From positions 1 through 34,753 of the forward strand of contig JALVFK010000099.1 of the NCBI GenBank assembly GCA_027030065.1: DNA of 34,753 nt, written 5' to 3'. Origin of the DNA: Desulfurococcales archaeon (GTDB taxonomy: Archaea > Thermoproteota > Thermoprotei_A > Sulfolobales > WANQ01). The notes under the pieces were generated by a model, which made no database searches, was not told the DNA's origin, and saw only the letters and a list, made by a program, of their open reading frames with translations. Of the stretch, positions 1 to 7,534 are shown one piece after another. Each line of letters opens with the position of its first letter. Within the stretch, counting starts at the first letter, position 1. The position numbers were made by a program, and so were the translations under genes.

Positions 1-542
1 TATTTTACTAGGTAATTGTAGGGTATTATGCCCGTGTAGGTTATTGAGTTATTTCTTGGTAGAAGTTCGATAAAGATATTGTTAACTTTAATTCTTTGAG
101 GCATAAAGTCTATCTTGGATTCAGCATCGTAGATATGTATAATTATGTAATTGTAGGCTGTGTGGTCTATGAGTAATGCGGTCTCATTCACAATAGTAGT
201 GTTTAATATAAACGTTTTTGAAAAGTTAGAGTAGGGCTCAGAGATGAAGATAGTCCAGGTCTCATTTTTCCTTAACGCATTTAAATAGGTATTCCTAGCT
301 TCTTCTAGTATCTTCTTCAACTCCTCTACTGCGAGTCTATATGTATGGTTCTCATTAACTATGCTGATATTAGTTGTGGCTCTGGATTGTCCGCTACTAG
401 TATTTGTGACAGTATATTTAGTTGTAAGAGGATGCCCATGGTTGAAGCCATTCAATAGTATGATAGAGACGACTAGTACAATAATAATTGTAAAAATAAT
501 AATAATTAATGTTAGTTTGTTAGAAATCAGTGTAGTCACCAA
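1..542 (-). CDS. Membrane-anchored extracellular protein, partial (3' end cut by window)
   Basis: The minus strand stays open from a TTG at 540-542 (or the next codon, GTG at 537-539) to the window edge; no ATG exists near the start. Residues about 9-30 are a run of Ile, Leu and Val forming one membrane anchor (TLIIIIFTIIIVLVVSIILL). A Thr/Ser/Asn-rich segment with several N-glycosylation sequons follows, then a short coiled-coil-like stretch (LAVEELKKILEEARNTYL) and a beta-rich part. This reads as an anchored exported protein with most of its length outside the cell. The family is not recognised. Coding character (in-frame anchor plus amphipathic helix) makes the gene call fairly safe; the exact start is not. 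Confidence 0.6.
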   Translation of the reverse strand, partial: MVTTLISNKLTLIIIIFTIIIVLVVSIILLNGFNHGHPLTTKYTVTNTSSGQSRATTNISIVNENHTYRLAVEELKKILEEARNTYLNALRKNETWTIFISEPYSNFSKTFILNTTIVNETALLIDHTAYNYIIIHIYDAESKIDFMPQRIKVNNIFIELLPRNNSITYTGIIPYNYLVK

Positions 543-601
543 ATCTTTTAATTACTAAAGTAAGTTTACACTCTACCTTGCAGTCTAATACTTTTCCCGA
601 G

Positions 602-838
602 CTAATTAATTTTATCTGCATGTTCCTTCCATATATCTTCCAGTATATTATAGTAGCTACCTCTATTCACGTTTATGAAAGCATAGGTGTTGGGCAATTC
701 AGCTGGAGTCCATGGCTCTATTCTAATTAGCATTTTCTGTCTTAAAGACATTATTGTCTCTAATTTGAGAAGTTCTCATCGATCATATAAGCTTCTAATA
801 TGCTGTTTACTCCTATTGACGTTGTTATACTTAAGGTA
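602..838 (-). pseudogene. Frameshifted gene remnant, unknown family
   Basis: Directly after the stop of the downstream-facing protease gene, the minus strand carries two protein-like stretches in different frames. The first reads SITTSIGVNSILEAYMIDE and then hits TAG. The second, one frame over, reads LLKLETIMSLRQKMLIRIEP, goes on through PWTPAELPNTYAFINVNRG and ends at TAG 602-604. The two join naturally if about one base is lost or gained near 768-775. No start codon precedes the first piece. This looks like the C-terminal end of a gene that has decayed. An alternative is a genuine 49-codon ORF starting at the internal ATG (MSLRQKM). Family not recognised. Confidence 0.4.
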
Positions 839-840
839 AA

Positions 841-1665
841 TCAATAATTAATAATAGCAATAGCTTGAAGTACTTTATAATTTGCTGTTTTCCTAGACGA
901 TAGTTTGATTGTTGATAACTTGTAGGTTATGATTCCTCCAGTATTCATAGCTGAGTGGGCTACTATGACTGGAATTAGTGAGTTAGTTGTGGTTCTTAAG
1001 TAGCTTAGCAGTAATCCCGTTATGAATACTTCTGATAGTAAAATAGCATGCTTCTTTAAGGGCTGTAAATGGACTAGCATGAATAATAGTGCTGGTATGA
1101 TGACTGTAACATAGATTGGCTCTTTATGTATTATTAGGTAGCCTTCAAGTAAGCCTCTAAAGAGGATTTCCTCGCCTAATGGAGCTATAATCAATAATGT
1201 AAGTGTGGTTAGTGTTTTGTTTTTGTTGAATAACTGTGTTGGGACTAGGTCTGTATTGGCGGTGTATTTCTTGTTTATATAATTCATTATAAGTGATACT
1301 ATCAGTAGAGAAGTAGATGCAATTAAGCAAATAATCAAACTTTTTTGGTCAATAGTGAAAGTCATTGTATTATTTAATTTGAATAAATAAGCGATGAAAA
1401 AAGATAGGACTATAAACAAGATCTGTGTAATGAGTCCACTGCTTAGAACACTCTTATCCTCCGAGGTTATTCTGGAACCTATAATTCCTCCAAGTATCGA
1501 TGAAGGTATAAACACTATAGTCCATAGGAATACAGCATACGTAATATCGGATACCATTGTATTTAATGACATTTTCTTCACCAGAGTGTCATTCTCTTCC
1601 ACACGTATAGGGGATGGTATAAGAACTAATAATGGGGCTAGAAAGTTTGTAGTCCAGACAATCAT
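841..1665 (-). CDS. CPBP-family intramembrane metalloprotease (CAAX protease-like)
   Basis: A 274-residue polytopic membrane protein. The hallmark motifs of the CPBP/Rce1-like family (Pfam Abi/CPBP, PF02517) are visible: EEILFR at residues 165-170, a conserved His at 199 in a membrane helix (FMLVHLQP), and IVAHSAMN at 235-241. These Glu, His and Asn residues make the active site inside the membrane in characterised members. Several further hydrophobic helices lie at about 42-65, 80-96, 108-128 and 185-225. Archaeal members are linked to processing of prenylated or leader peptides, but the substrate here is unknown. ATG start at 1663-1665. It is divergent from the membrane protein starting at 1716, so the 50-base gap must hold both promoters. 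Confidence 0.88.
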   Translation of the reverse strand: MIVWTTNFLAPLLVLIPSPIRVEENDTLVKKMSLNTMVSDITYAVFLWTIVFIPSSILGGIIGSRITSEDKSVLSSGLITQILFIVLSFFIAYLFKLNNTMTFTIDQKSLIICLIASTSLLIVSLIMNYINKKYTANTDLVPTQLFNKNKTLTTLTLLIIAPLGEEILFRGLLEGYLIIHKEPIYVTVIIPALLFMLVHLQPLKKHAILLSEVFITGLLLSYLRTTTNSLIPVIVAHSAMNTGGIITYKLSTIKLSSRKTANYKVLQAIAIINY

Positions 1666-1715
1666 GCTATTATAAAGCTTGAACTAGGAGATTATACTGT
1701 AAGTGGTGTTAGAGA

Positions 1716-2315
1716 ATGTCTTCGATTGAAGATTTAAGAGAGGCTTTGAGACAAGTAGAGAAGCATCTCGATTTTGCTAGGCTAATATATAGGAGTCTTC
1801 CCTTCGTGTTTTGGGCGGGCTTCATACCATTACTATACATAGCTGCATCGCTTGCTACAAGCAGTATAGGTCAAACAGCACTAGGCATAAGTATAGGCAT
1901 AAGTCTATCCCTATGGTTTCTCCTAGAGGAGCATTCAGCCTACAAAGTGTTAGAAAAACTAGATACCGTGTTAGGCAGACATATCGAAAACCCTAAGCTA
2001 TACATAATACTCCAGCTTGTATCATGGCCTATTGCAGCATTCATTGCCTATATATCCGTATATATGATTGGACTTATAGAATCAGCATGGCCGCTAGTAT
2101 TCTTCAGTAGCGGTATAGGATTACTCATATTCATAGATAAAGTCTTCAGAAGAACCTATGACAAGGAAATGCTCACTGTTTTCGGATTACCACTCATATC
2201 AATACCAGTAATAAACCATGTACCATTGCCGAAAGAGGACTTTGCAATAATGATCATATCCTCCTCAATGGCATTAACGGGATTCCTATACATTAGGAGG
2301 GCTTTCAGAACTTGA
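1716..2315 (+). CDS. Hypothetical polytopic membrane protein, paired with a wHTH regulator
   Basis: A 199-residue protein that opens with a charged helix (SSIEDLREALRQVEKHLDFA), followed by about five hydrophobic helices (near 30-48, 54-70, 96-120, 124-143, 158-190). Its stop overlaps the TTG start of the next gene, a winged-helix regulator, so the two are co-translated. Archaeal genomes often pair a small helical membrane protein with a PadR/MarR-like DNA-binding protein; such pairs are thought to sense a membrane signal, but no function is established for this one. Start ATG at 1716 follows a weak GGTG at 1704-1707. Family not recognised beyond this architecture. Confidence 0.75.
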   Translation: MSSIEDLREALRQVEKHLDFARLIYRSLPFVFWAGFIPLLYIAASLATSSIGQTALGISIGISLSLWFLLEEHSAYKVLEKLDTVLGRHIENPKLYIILQLVSWPIAAFIAYISVYMIGLIESAWPLVFFSSGIGLLIFIDKVFRRTYDKEMLTVFGLPLISIPVINHVPLPKEDFAIMIISSSMALTGFLYIRRAFRT

Positions 2316-2632
2316 AAAACAACAAAGAAGACGCAAAAATCCTCCGGGAAATCTCTGAAAGCCCGTTAGGTAATCCAGTCAGACTAGCCGTAGCACTCTA
2401 CCTCCTACCAAGAAAAGGAGCATACTTCACAGCAATAGCTAAAGCACTAGGTTTAACAAAAGGAAACTTAAGGCACCACCTTAACATAATGCTAAAACAA
2501 GGCCTAATAGAAGAAAAATACGTTCTAAGCAACAGACCAAGAAAATACATATCCCTTACAACAAAAGGTGCTGTAGAACTAAACAAGATCCTTAATCTAT
2601 TGGAGAAATTATTAGGAATGACTAGATCTTAA
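2312..2632 (+). CDS. Winged-helix transcriptional regulator
   Basis: A 106-residue protein with a clear winged helix: helix 1 around NPVRLAVALYLL, the helix-turn-helix YFTAIAKALGLTKGNLRHHL (about residues 38-57), then LIEEKYV and the wing SNRPRKYISLTTKGAVEL, and a C-terminal helix likely for dimerisation. This matches the ArsR/MarR-like 'winged helix DNA-binding domain' family that uses DNA rather than metal as signal output. It starts with TTG at 2312, preceded by a strong AGGAGG at 2295-2300, and overlaps the stop of the membrane protein gene by four bases (TTGA). It probably controls its own two-gene operon together with the membrane partner (inference). Confidence 0.85.
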   Translation: MKNNKEDAKILREISESPLGNPVRLAVALYLLPRKGAYFTAIAKALGLTKGNLRHHLNIMLKQGLIEEKYVLSNRPRKYISLTTKGAVELNKILNLLEKLLGMTRS

Positions 2633-3210
2633 AGGACAATTATATTTAATAAAAATCCATTAGTAATAATAAGATATAAAAGTACTGTCTAGATAGTATT
2701 GTTTAGCAGTGACTGGTATTGGTTCTCCTGCCTGGTTATAAGGGACTTGAAATAATGTTCAATATAAGTGACAATAGACCTACTGTAAGGTATACGAGGT
2801 ATTTGCCGATAATATTCTGAAACGCTTGCAACTGGCTGGAAAAACCATTGGTGATTAATAAAGAACGTTTTTAAAACTCTGCCTCATACCTTCCTGTTCT
2901 CGACGAGTAATCGGCGTGAGAGACGATGCCCGTGCAATATTTCTCTAGACCTCATAAATGTTCTCCATAATGCTGAAGGGATCTTAAAGGATTTAGATGA
3001 GCTCAGAAGAAGCGATTATCAAATTAAGATAATATCGCTTATAGATGTTTCTATTATCAAATAATAGCTTGAAGTTGTGAAGACGTAACTTAGCGGAAAT
3101 ACGAAAATTAATTAAAGAGATAAATCTTATAAGAAAGCGTTTATGAATTAAGATATATGTAATATTATACATAAGTGGACTATTAGCTCTGGGCTATTAC
3201 TTCTGTTATA
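2633..3210. other. 578-base gap; possible decayed coding remnant at 2938-3064
   Basis: No convincing gene is seen. On the plus strand an open stretch ending at TAA 3062-3064 reads NISLDLINVLHNAEGILKDL and DELRRSDYQIKIISLIDVSI, which has protein-like amphipathic character but no start codon in frame. One base over, GTG at 2916 reads VRDDARAIFL and then stops. The two could be halves of a small frameshifted gene. A TTTTTAAAA box at 2869-2877 could have been its promoter. The remainder is AT-rich with no obvious repeat or RNA. Confidence 0.3.
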
Positions 3211-3447
3211 GTGCTTATAATGAATTATATAAATAATAGAAGTAAAAAGACTATTGACGTGTTACAGGTGACTCTATTGCTGGTTCTAGGAGCACTATTT
3301 GCTATTCAAGGCTATTATGAGCTGTTAGGAGCAATCTCATGGATAGACGAGGCTACCCTATCCATTACGATAGTTATCTTAAGCCTTGCGCTGGTAGTCT
3401 ATAATATTAAGAAGAAACTCTCTTTGAAGCGTAGCCGACCCATATAA
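3211..3447 (+). CDS. Small two-helix membrane protein
   Basis: A 78-residue ORF with GTG at 3211 or ATG at 3220 as start. Two membrane helices are visible (VLQVTLLLVLGALFAIQGYY and LSITIVILSLALVVYNI), joined by a short loop (ELLGAISWIDEAT), then a basic tail (KKKLSLKRSRP) likely to stay in the cytoplasm. No family is recognised. It stands alone between two long non-coding gaps in a region of broken genes, so it may itself be a remnant; the clean two-helix pattern argues it is a real small gene. Confidence 0.5.
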   Translation: MLIMNYINNRSKKTIDVLQVTLLLVLGALFAIQGYYELLGAISWIDEATLSITIVILSLALVVYNIKKKLSLKRSRPI

Positions 3448-3597
3448 CAAGTTTTACTCTTTAGAGACCAGCGTTTCCTCATCGAACACCCTTGAGACGC
3501 TTCCATGTATCTTTTTGAGCATACCAGTGGGATTGCCTATTTAGGGAGTTCTTGCTTTACAAAAATACAAGGAAATGCTTGTGCGGCAAACTCTGCA

Positions 3598-3632
3598 GGG
3601 ATTTAAACCCGGGATCATTATGGCTCCGGAGG
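3598..3632 (-). pseudogene. Decayed tRNA-Arg 3' fragment (possible old attachment site)
   Basis: Compared with the intact tRNA-Arg(CCG) at 4550-4624, this stretch keeps GGGATTTaAACCCGGGA (T-arm, one mismatch) and then GGCTCCGGAGG (anticodon loop and 3' side of its stem, exact), with a 7-base instead of 5-base variable segment between. The acceptor stem and D-arm are gone. It is in the same orientation as the intact tRNA. Partial copies of a tRNA's 3' part are the usual scar of archaeal integrase-mediated insertion, though no integrase gene is seen here. Confidence 0.65.
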
Positions 3633-3773
3633 AGTAAGAATGAGAAACAAATATTTCTGGAAGAAATCACTAGGTTAGAAACATTATTCACATAAAGTTA
3701 TCTCTCTGAAATATAATTACTGATAATCTGGAAACACCAAGCTTACAGGAAAGGCTTATTGCCTCAACATTCT

Positions 3774-3785
3774 AAGCATATGCTT
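3774..3785. promoter_or_regulatory. Palindrome upstream of vapB, candidate operator
   Basis: AAGCATATGCTT is a perfect 12-base palindrome ending 11 bases before the antitoxin ATG. Toxin-antitoxin operons are commonly self-repressed through palindromes at this position. No clear TATA box is visible close upstream, so the promoter is uncertain. Confidence 0.4.
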
Positions 3786-3796
3786 GGGGCTAGGAT

Positions 3797-4003
3797 ATGT
3801 CTAAGGTTATTAGAGTGAAGTACGAGAATGGAGTCCTCAAACCTCTCGAACCTTTGGATTTAGAAGAAGGAGAGGTTCTGCTAGTATCAATTAAGAAGCC
3901 AGTAAGAGAACTCTTCGGGGTTCTCAAGAGAAGGAATCCCCGAGTCCAGCCTGAGGATGTTGAGAGGGTTATAGAGGAGGTAGAGATTGAAGGTCCTTTG
4001 TGA
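3797..4003 (+). CDS. Antitoxin, DUF104/AF2212-like (VapB-type)
   Basis: A 68-residue protein whose N-terminal half (VIRVKYENGVLKPLEPLDL, then EEGEVLLVSI) is the signature of the DUF104/AF2212-like antitoxin family (PF01954). The C-terminal half (RNPRVQPEDVERVIEEVEIE) is the part expected to wrap around the toxin. It overlaps the next ORF, a PIN-domain toxin, by 17 bases, the classic antitoxin-first order. Expected role: binds and silences the VapC ribonuclease and represses its own operon. The toxin frame is broken, so the antitoxin may now be an orphan. Confidence 0.85.
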   Translation: MSKVIRVKYENGVLKPLEPLDLEEGEVLLVSIKKPVRELFGVLKRRNPRVQPEDVERVIEEVEIEGPL

Positions 4004-4419
4004 CTCCAATATACTAATAAAGTATCTAGTTGGAGATGAGAAGGCAAGAACCCTAGTAGAGAAAGTGATTAACAGTGAGTGGAGCGGGTATATAGCAGGG
4101 ACAATAGCCAGCGAGACTATCTACGTTTATCTAAGACTTGCATTAGATGTCTCCCGCTATAAGCTCAAAGAGCTAATTACTAAGAAAGACGGAAAGGTTA
4201 AGAATCTTCTAGAGGAGGATGTAAGACCTCTACTCTTCGCTCTTCAACCTGATAACACTGGAAACCAGCGTCGAGGAACTCTTAAGCCTAGTAGAAAGCT
4301 ATGGACTGCTACCTAACGATGCATTAATAGCTGTAGCTGCACTCAAACACGGTATAAGCACAATTGCTACTTTCGATGAGGACTTCAGACGAGTACCATG
4401 GCTAAGAGTTATTTCTTAG
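3987..4419 (+). pseudogene. VapC-type PIN-domain ribonuclease, frameshifted
   Basis: The first frame starts at TTG 3987 with GAGGAGG at 3974-3980 upstream and reads MKVLCDSNILIKYLVGDEKA, including the first PIN acidic residue (D6), but then runs out of frame and ends as nonsense near 4314. One frame over, the PIN C-terminus is intact: LITLETSVEELLSLVESYG, LLPNDALIAVAALKHGIST, then IATFDEDFRRVPWLRVIS and TAG at 4417-4419. LPNDALIA and TFDEDF carry the remaining conserved acids. The shift lies around 4224-4245 and corresponds to one extra base or two missing bases. It is either a dead toxin or a sequencing error; programmed frameshifting is unlikely without a slippery site. Confidence 0.8.
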
Positions 4420-4455
4420 TTTCATGAGAAATTATCAATTAGGATTATCAGCGAT

Positions 4456-4479
4456 GAAACTCGGGAATTACCCGGTTTC
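4456..4479. other. Stem-loop downstream of vapBC
   Basis: GAAAC, one unpaired T, CGGG, loop AATTA, CCCG, GTTTC form a 9-pair hairpin with a single bulge. It sits 36 bases after the toxin stop and 70 bases beyond the 3' end of the minus-strand tRNA-Arg. It could end transcription, shield a 3' end, or be a leftover recombination site of the proposed insertion. Archaeal terminators are usually just T-runs, so its role is open. Confidence 0.4.
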
Positions 4480-4549
4480 TTATCCAGTTTATGATTCATA
4501 GTTTTGCCATAAATAAAGGAGAGGCTTTATATAGGAGGTATTTAAGTGG

Positions 4550-4624
4550 CGGGCCCGCCGGGATTTGAACCCGGGACCTCCGGCTCCGGAGGCCGGCGTC
4601 CTTTCCAGGCTGGACGACGGGCCC
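4550..4624 (-). tRNA. tRNA-Arg (anticodon CCG)
   Basis: The full cloverleaf can be drawn on the minus strand: acceptor GGGCCCG/CGGGCCC, D-arm GTCC..GGAC, anticodon stem CCGGC/GCCGG with loop CTCCGGA (anticodon CCG, decoding CGG), variable AGGTC, T-arm CCGGG-TTCAAAT-CCCGG and discriminator G. No intron and no encoded CCA. Its 5' end lies 9 bases after the stop codon of argS on the same strand, so it may be co-transcribed with the enzyme that charges it. A possible box A (ATAAAAG) in the last codons of argS could serve as its own promoter. Confidence 0.95.
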
Positions 4625-4633
4625 TTTCTTGTT

Positions 4634-6619
4634 TTACATGCGTGGTGGGGCTTTTATTCCTAGGGTTTCTAGTGTGTTTGCGAGTACTATTTTTACTGCG
4701 TAGGTTATTGTTGTTTTTAGGTTTCTTTTTCTTGGGTTTGGTTCGTGGATTACTGGGTCTTCTTGGTACCATGAGTTGAAGGTGTCGGCTAGTTTGTTTA
4801 TGTAGTCTACTAGGATTTCTGGTTTTAGGTCGTCTGCTGCTTTTGCTTGTGTGGATGGGTATTTTGCTATTAGTTTGATTAGTTTTGCTCGTTTCTTGTT
4901 TTCTAGTATTGCGTTGTAGTCTATGTTGTCCCATTGTATTGGCCCGTATTTTTCTTCGTGTTTTCTTAGTATGCTTGATGCTCTAGCGTGAGTGTATTGG
5001 ATGTAGGGGGCCGCATTTGTTTCGAAGCTAAGGGCTTGTTCCCAGTTGAAGGTTATTGGTTTGTTTGCTGCTGTTGAAACTAGTGTGTATCTTATCGCGC
5101 CCACTGCTACTGCTTCTATTACTTGTTTTTTCTCTTCTTCTGTTTCAAGTGTTGTTCTTTTTAGTACTTCTTTTTCGGCTCTTAGCTTGGCCTCCTCTAT
5201 TATTTCGTCGAGAGTAATGTATTTTCCCAGTCTACCACTCATTTTCATTCCGGGTATGTTTACCATCTCGTATGAGTAGTGGATAAGGTTTTCAGCTTCT
5301 CTCTTATAGCCTAGTGCGTAGAGTGCTAGTTTTAGCTGTGCTTGGGGGAGTTTTTGCTCTGCTCCAATAACGTTTATTACCTTATCTGCTTGGAAGTCAC
5401 GGAACTTGTATAAAGTATACGCTAGGTCCTTGGTTGTATAGAGGGTTGTACCATCGCTTCTCTGAAGTATTAGTGGTGGTATTTCAAGAGATAATGTTAT
5501 ACCTAGTCTCCTATACAGTTCTTTTGATGCAAGTCTTGGTAGGTCTAGAGCTGGTGCGCCTTTATGGATGGTAAAGTATGGTGATTTTCTGGCCTCCTCT
5601 AATATCTTCTTTACGAGACTACTCCATACTATATGGCTTTCATAATCCCATTTATCGAAGTCTATATCTAGTTCTCTAAGTGTTTCTTTAAATCCTTGTA
5701 GGCATATTTCAACTACTTCTCTTAACTTCTCTTTAACTTCCTGGTCACCGGCCTCCATTTTCTTCATGAGGCTCTGTATTTCTTTCTCATTGTCTTTTTC
5801 CTTTAGTTTATTAGCTAAGTAGTCGAATAATTCTCTATTTTTTTCACGCAACTCGTTAGCAGAAGCAACTAAGCTGTCTAGTTCTCTAACAAGTTCTCGG
5901 TATAATTCATTATCGCCCTTATTTATGGCTTCGCTTATCTTTTTCTTAAGCTCATATATTTCTATTAGTGTATGAGTTATCGCGTAGAGTATTCCTATCC
6001 AGTGATCGGGTTTAACATCTGTGGACCTCATTGTCTCCGGTAGGTTTAGGTAGCCGTAGAGCATTATTGCTACCTGTCTTCCAAGATCGTTTACATAGAA
6101 TCTTCTTTGAACAATATGGCCCCTCCTAGACAATAACCTGTATAGCGTGTCTCCTAAGACAGCGTTTCTAGCATGACCTATATGTAATGGATGAATAGGG
6201 TTAGCACTAGTGTGTTCTACAACTATTCTTAGAGGCTTATCAACGGGTAGGTAACCATACTTTTCTCCTAGACTCCTAATACTATCTAAGGTTAGCTTTG
6301 TTAGACTGGGATAGTCTAAGAAGAAGTTTATGTAGCCAGAAACATTTTTGATATCTTTAATGTAGGGAATACCGTCTATACTAGTGGCTATTTCTTCTGC
6401 AAGTTTAACTGGGTTTACTTTTAATGGACGCGCTAATCTAAATAATGGGAGACTTAGATCTCCGTAAGCTTCTACAGAGGGTTCTTCTACAAGCGATCTA
6501 AGAAACTCTTTTCCGATTGTACCATAGTTTTCTTCTAGGTACTCGTGGATTTTCTCAACTATAGTGTTAATAATGTGTCCATATGGGTCCAGTATTTCCT
6601 TAGAGTTCTCCGAAACCAT
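4634..6619 (-). CDS. argS: Arginyl-tRNA synthetase
   Basis: Class I aminoacyl-tRNA synthetase that joins arginine to tRNA-Arg. From the chosen ATG (6617-6619) it is 661 residues. The N-terminal additive domain (about 1-110) is followed by the signature VVEHTSANPIHPLHIGHARN with HIGH at about 147-150, and the second class I motif GMKMSGRLGKY. The C-terminal anticodon-binding domain includes YIQYTHARASSILRK and ends GIKAPPRM. The frame is open 28 codons further to a TTG at 6701-6703, but that would overlap the divergent CBS gene's promoter; the internal ATG has GGTG nine bases upstream. Standing next to tRNA-Arg(CCG), it forms an unusual enzyme-substrate gene pair. Confidence 0.97.
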   Translation of the reverse strand: MVSENSKEILDPYGHIINTIVEKIHEYLEENYGTIGKEFLRSLVEEPSVEAYGDLSLPLFRLARPLKVNPVKLAEEIATSIDGIPYIKDIKNVSGYINFFLDYPSLTKLTLDSIRSLGEKYGYLPVDKPLRIVVEHTSANPIHPLHIGHARNAVLGDTLYRLLSRRGHIVQRRFYVNDLGRQVAIMLYGYLNLPETMRSTDVKPDHWIGILYAITHTLIEIYELKKKISEAINKGDNELYRELVRELDSLVASANELREKNRELFDYLANKLKEKDNEKEIQSLMKKMEAGDQEVKEKLREVVEICLQGFKETLRELDIDFDKWDYESHIVWSSLVKKILEEARKSPYFTIHKGAPALDLPRLASKELYRRLGITLSLEIPPLILQRSDGTTLYTTKDLAYTLYKFRDFQADKVINVIGAEQKLPQAQLKLALYALGYKREAENLIHYSYEMVNIPGMKMSGRLGKYITLDEIIEEAKLRAEKEVLKRTTLETEEEKKQVIEAVAVGAIRYTLVSTAANKPITFNWEQALSFETNAAPYIQYTHARASSILRKHEEKYGPIQWDNIDYNAILENKKRAKLIKLIAKYPSTQAKAADDLKPEILVDYINKLADTFNSWYQEDPVIHEPNPRKRNLKTTITYAVKIVLANTLETLGIKAPPRM

Positions 6620-6722
6620 AGTGTATTGCACCGAGGCTATTCTAGCTAGTTGTAGCGTGAGATCTTGGCAGTCTATTATATGTTTCCTAGTCCTTAAAAA
6701 CAATAATACTTATACTCGCTTA

Positions 6723-7529
6723 GTGAAGCGTTATATTGGGATACTGGTAGCCTTGGAGTGGTTTAACCTAGTTGATAGAGACCTCTATTGTAAGAGGGAC
6801 GAAAAAGTAATAGAGTGTATATCAAGAGCCTATGATTACGGTTTACTCCACATACCATTAGTTGAAAGCAATGAGCTACTAGGACTAATAGACTTTTACA
6901 AGTTGGCTGGAGTAATAAGTATCTATAAGAACAACTTCTCTAAGATAAGCTGCAAGGATATAAGAAGCACTATCTCTAGAACAAAGGTTTCAGTTAAAGA
7001 GAGCTTGAATACAGTAATTAGACGTATGACGATGGGCAATTATACGTCGATGGGAGTTAGCAGTAAGCCTAAGGTGTTTGAGGGAACCATTACAGCCAAA
7101 TCAATAGCCCTACAATTACTACATAAGTTCGAGAACATGAGAGTCGGAGAAGTCGCGTCATCACGTGTCGGTATTGTTGGATCAGGTGCAGACTTATATC
7201 AAATACTGTCAATTATATCACGCAGGAGGCAACCATGCGTAATAGTATTTGATGGCTACGATGTTGAAGGCATAGTATGCCTTGACGATGTAATGTACAT
7301 GTTATCACAGTTTGAAGGAACCCTACCACTCTATGAGTCGACGACGAGAGACGTGATAAGATCACCAAAAATAATAGATGCTGAAAGCAAGCTAGGAGAA
7401 AAAGGACCACAAATACTTGATGCTCCTCTACTAGTCAGTGAGAATGGTGAAATTGCTGGGCTATTAAGTATAGAAGACATACTATTATATGCAAGAAGAA
7501 AATTTACAACTCAACATTCACTACAGTGA
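6723..7529 (+). CDS. CBS-domain protein
   Basis: About 268 residues from GTG 6723 (or 258 from TTG 6753, which gives MEWFNLVDRDLYCKRDE). The pattern of Bateman modules is visible: an early CBS-like unit around VIECISRAYDYGLLHIPLVE with NELLGLIDFYKL, and a final unit ending ILDAPLLVSENGEIAGLLSI and EDILLYARR. CBS pairs bind adenosyl nucleotides and regulate attached or partner proteins; no effector domain is present here. The frame is open further upstream to 6564, but that part is antisense to argS and is not protein-like. The gene is divergent from argS with overlapping promoters (ACTTATACT at 6708-6716) and is followed by a small membrane peptide gene in the same direction. Confidence 0.8.
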   Translation: MKRYIGILVALEWFNLVDRDLYCKRDEKVIECISRAYDYGLLHIPLVESNELLGLIDFYKLAGVISIYKNNFSKISCKDIRSTISRTKVSVKESLNTVIRRMTMGNYTSMGVSSKPKVFEGTITAKSIALQLLHKFENMRVGEVASSRVGIVGSGADLYQILSIISRRRQPCVIVFDGYDVEGIVCLDDVMYMLSQFEGTLPLYESTTRDVIRSPKIIDAESKLGEKGPQILDAPLLVSENGEIAGLLSIEDILLYARRKFTTQHSLQ

Positions 7530-7534
7530 TATAA

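Larger units (their letters stand above)
3448..3796. other. 349-base gap with tRNA-Arg remnant and vapBC upstream region
   Basis: No gene is supported. The gap holds a decayed tRNA-Arg fragment (3598-3632) and a 12-base palindrome (3774-3785) just before the antitoxin gene; both are listed separately. On the minus strand a 28-codon open stretch, with MLKKIHGSVSRVFDEETLVS inside, ends near the right edge of the small membrane gene and may be a scrap of another gene. Confidence 0.4.

Noticed and set aside
361-558. 65-residue hydrophobic ORF on the plus strand
   Set aside because: It is the complement of the membrane anchor of the partial minus-strand gene.
4542-4934. Open frames on both strands across tRNA-Arg and the end of argS
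   Set aside because: They are Arg/Pro-rich or Leu/Phe-rich shadows of the tRNA and of argS in other frames, with no protein-like pattern.
6564-6722. N-terminal extension of the CBS protein to an upstream ATG
   Set aside because: The extra 53 residues are antisense to argS and run through the promoter region; GTG 6723 or TTG 6753 is more reasonable.
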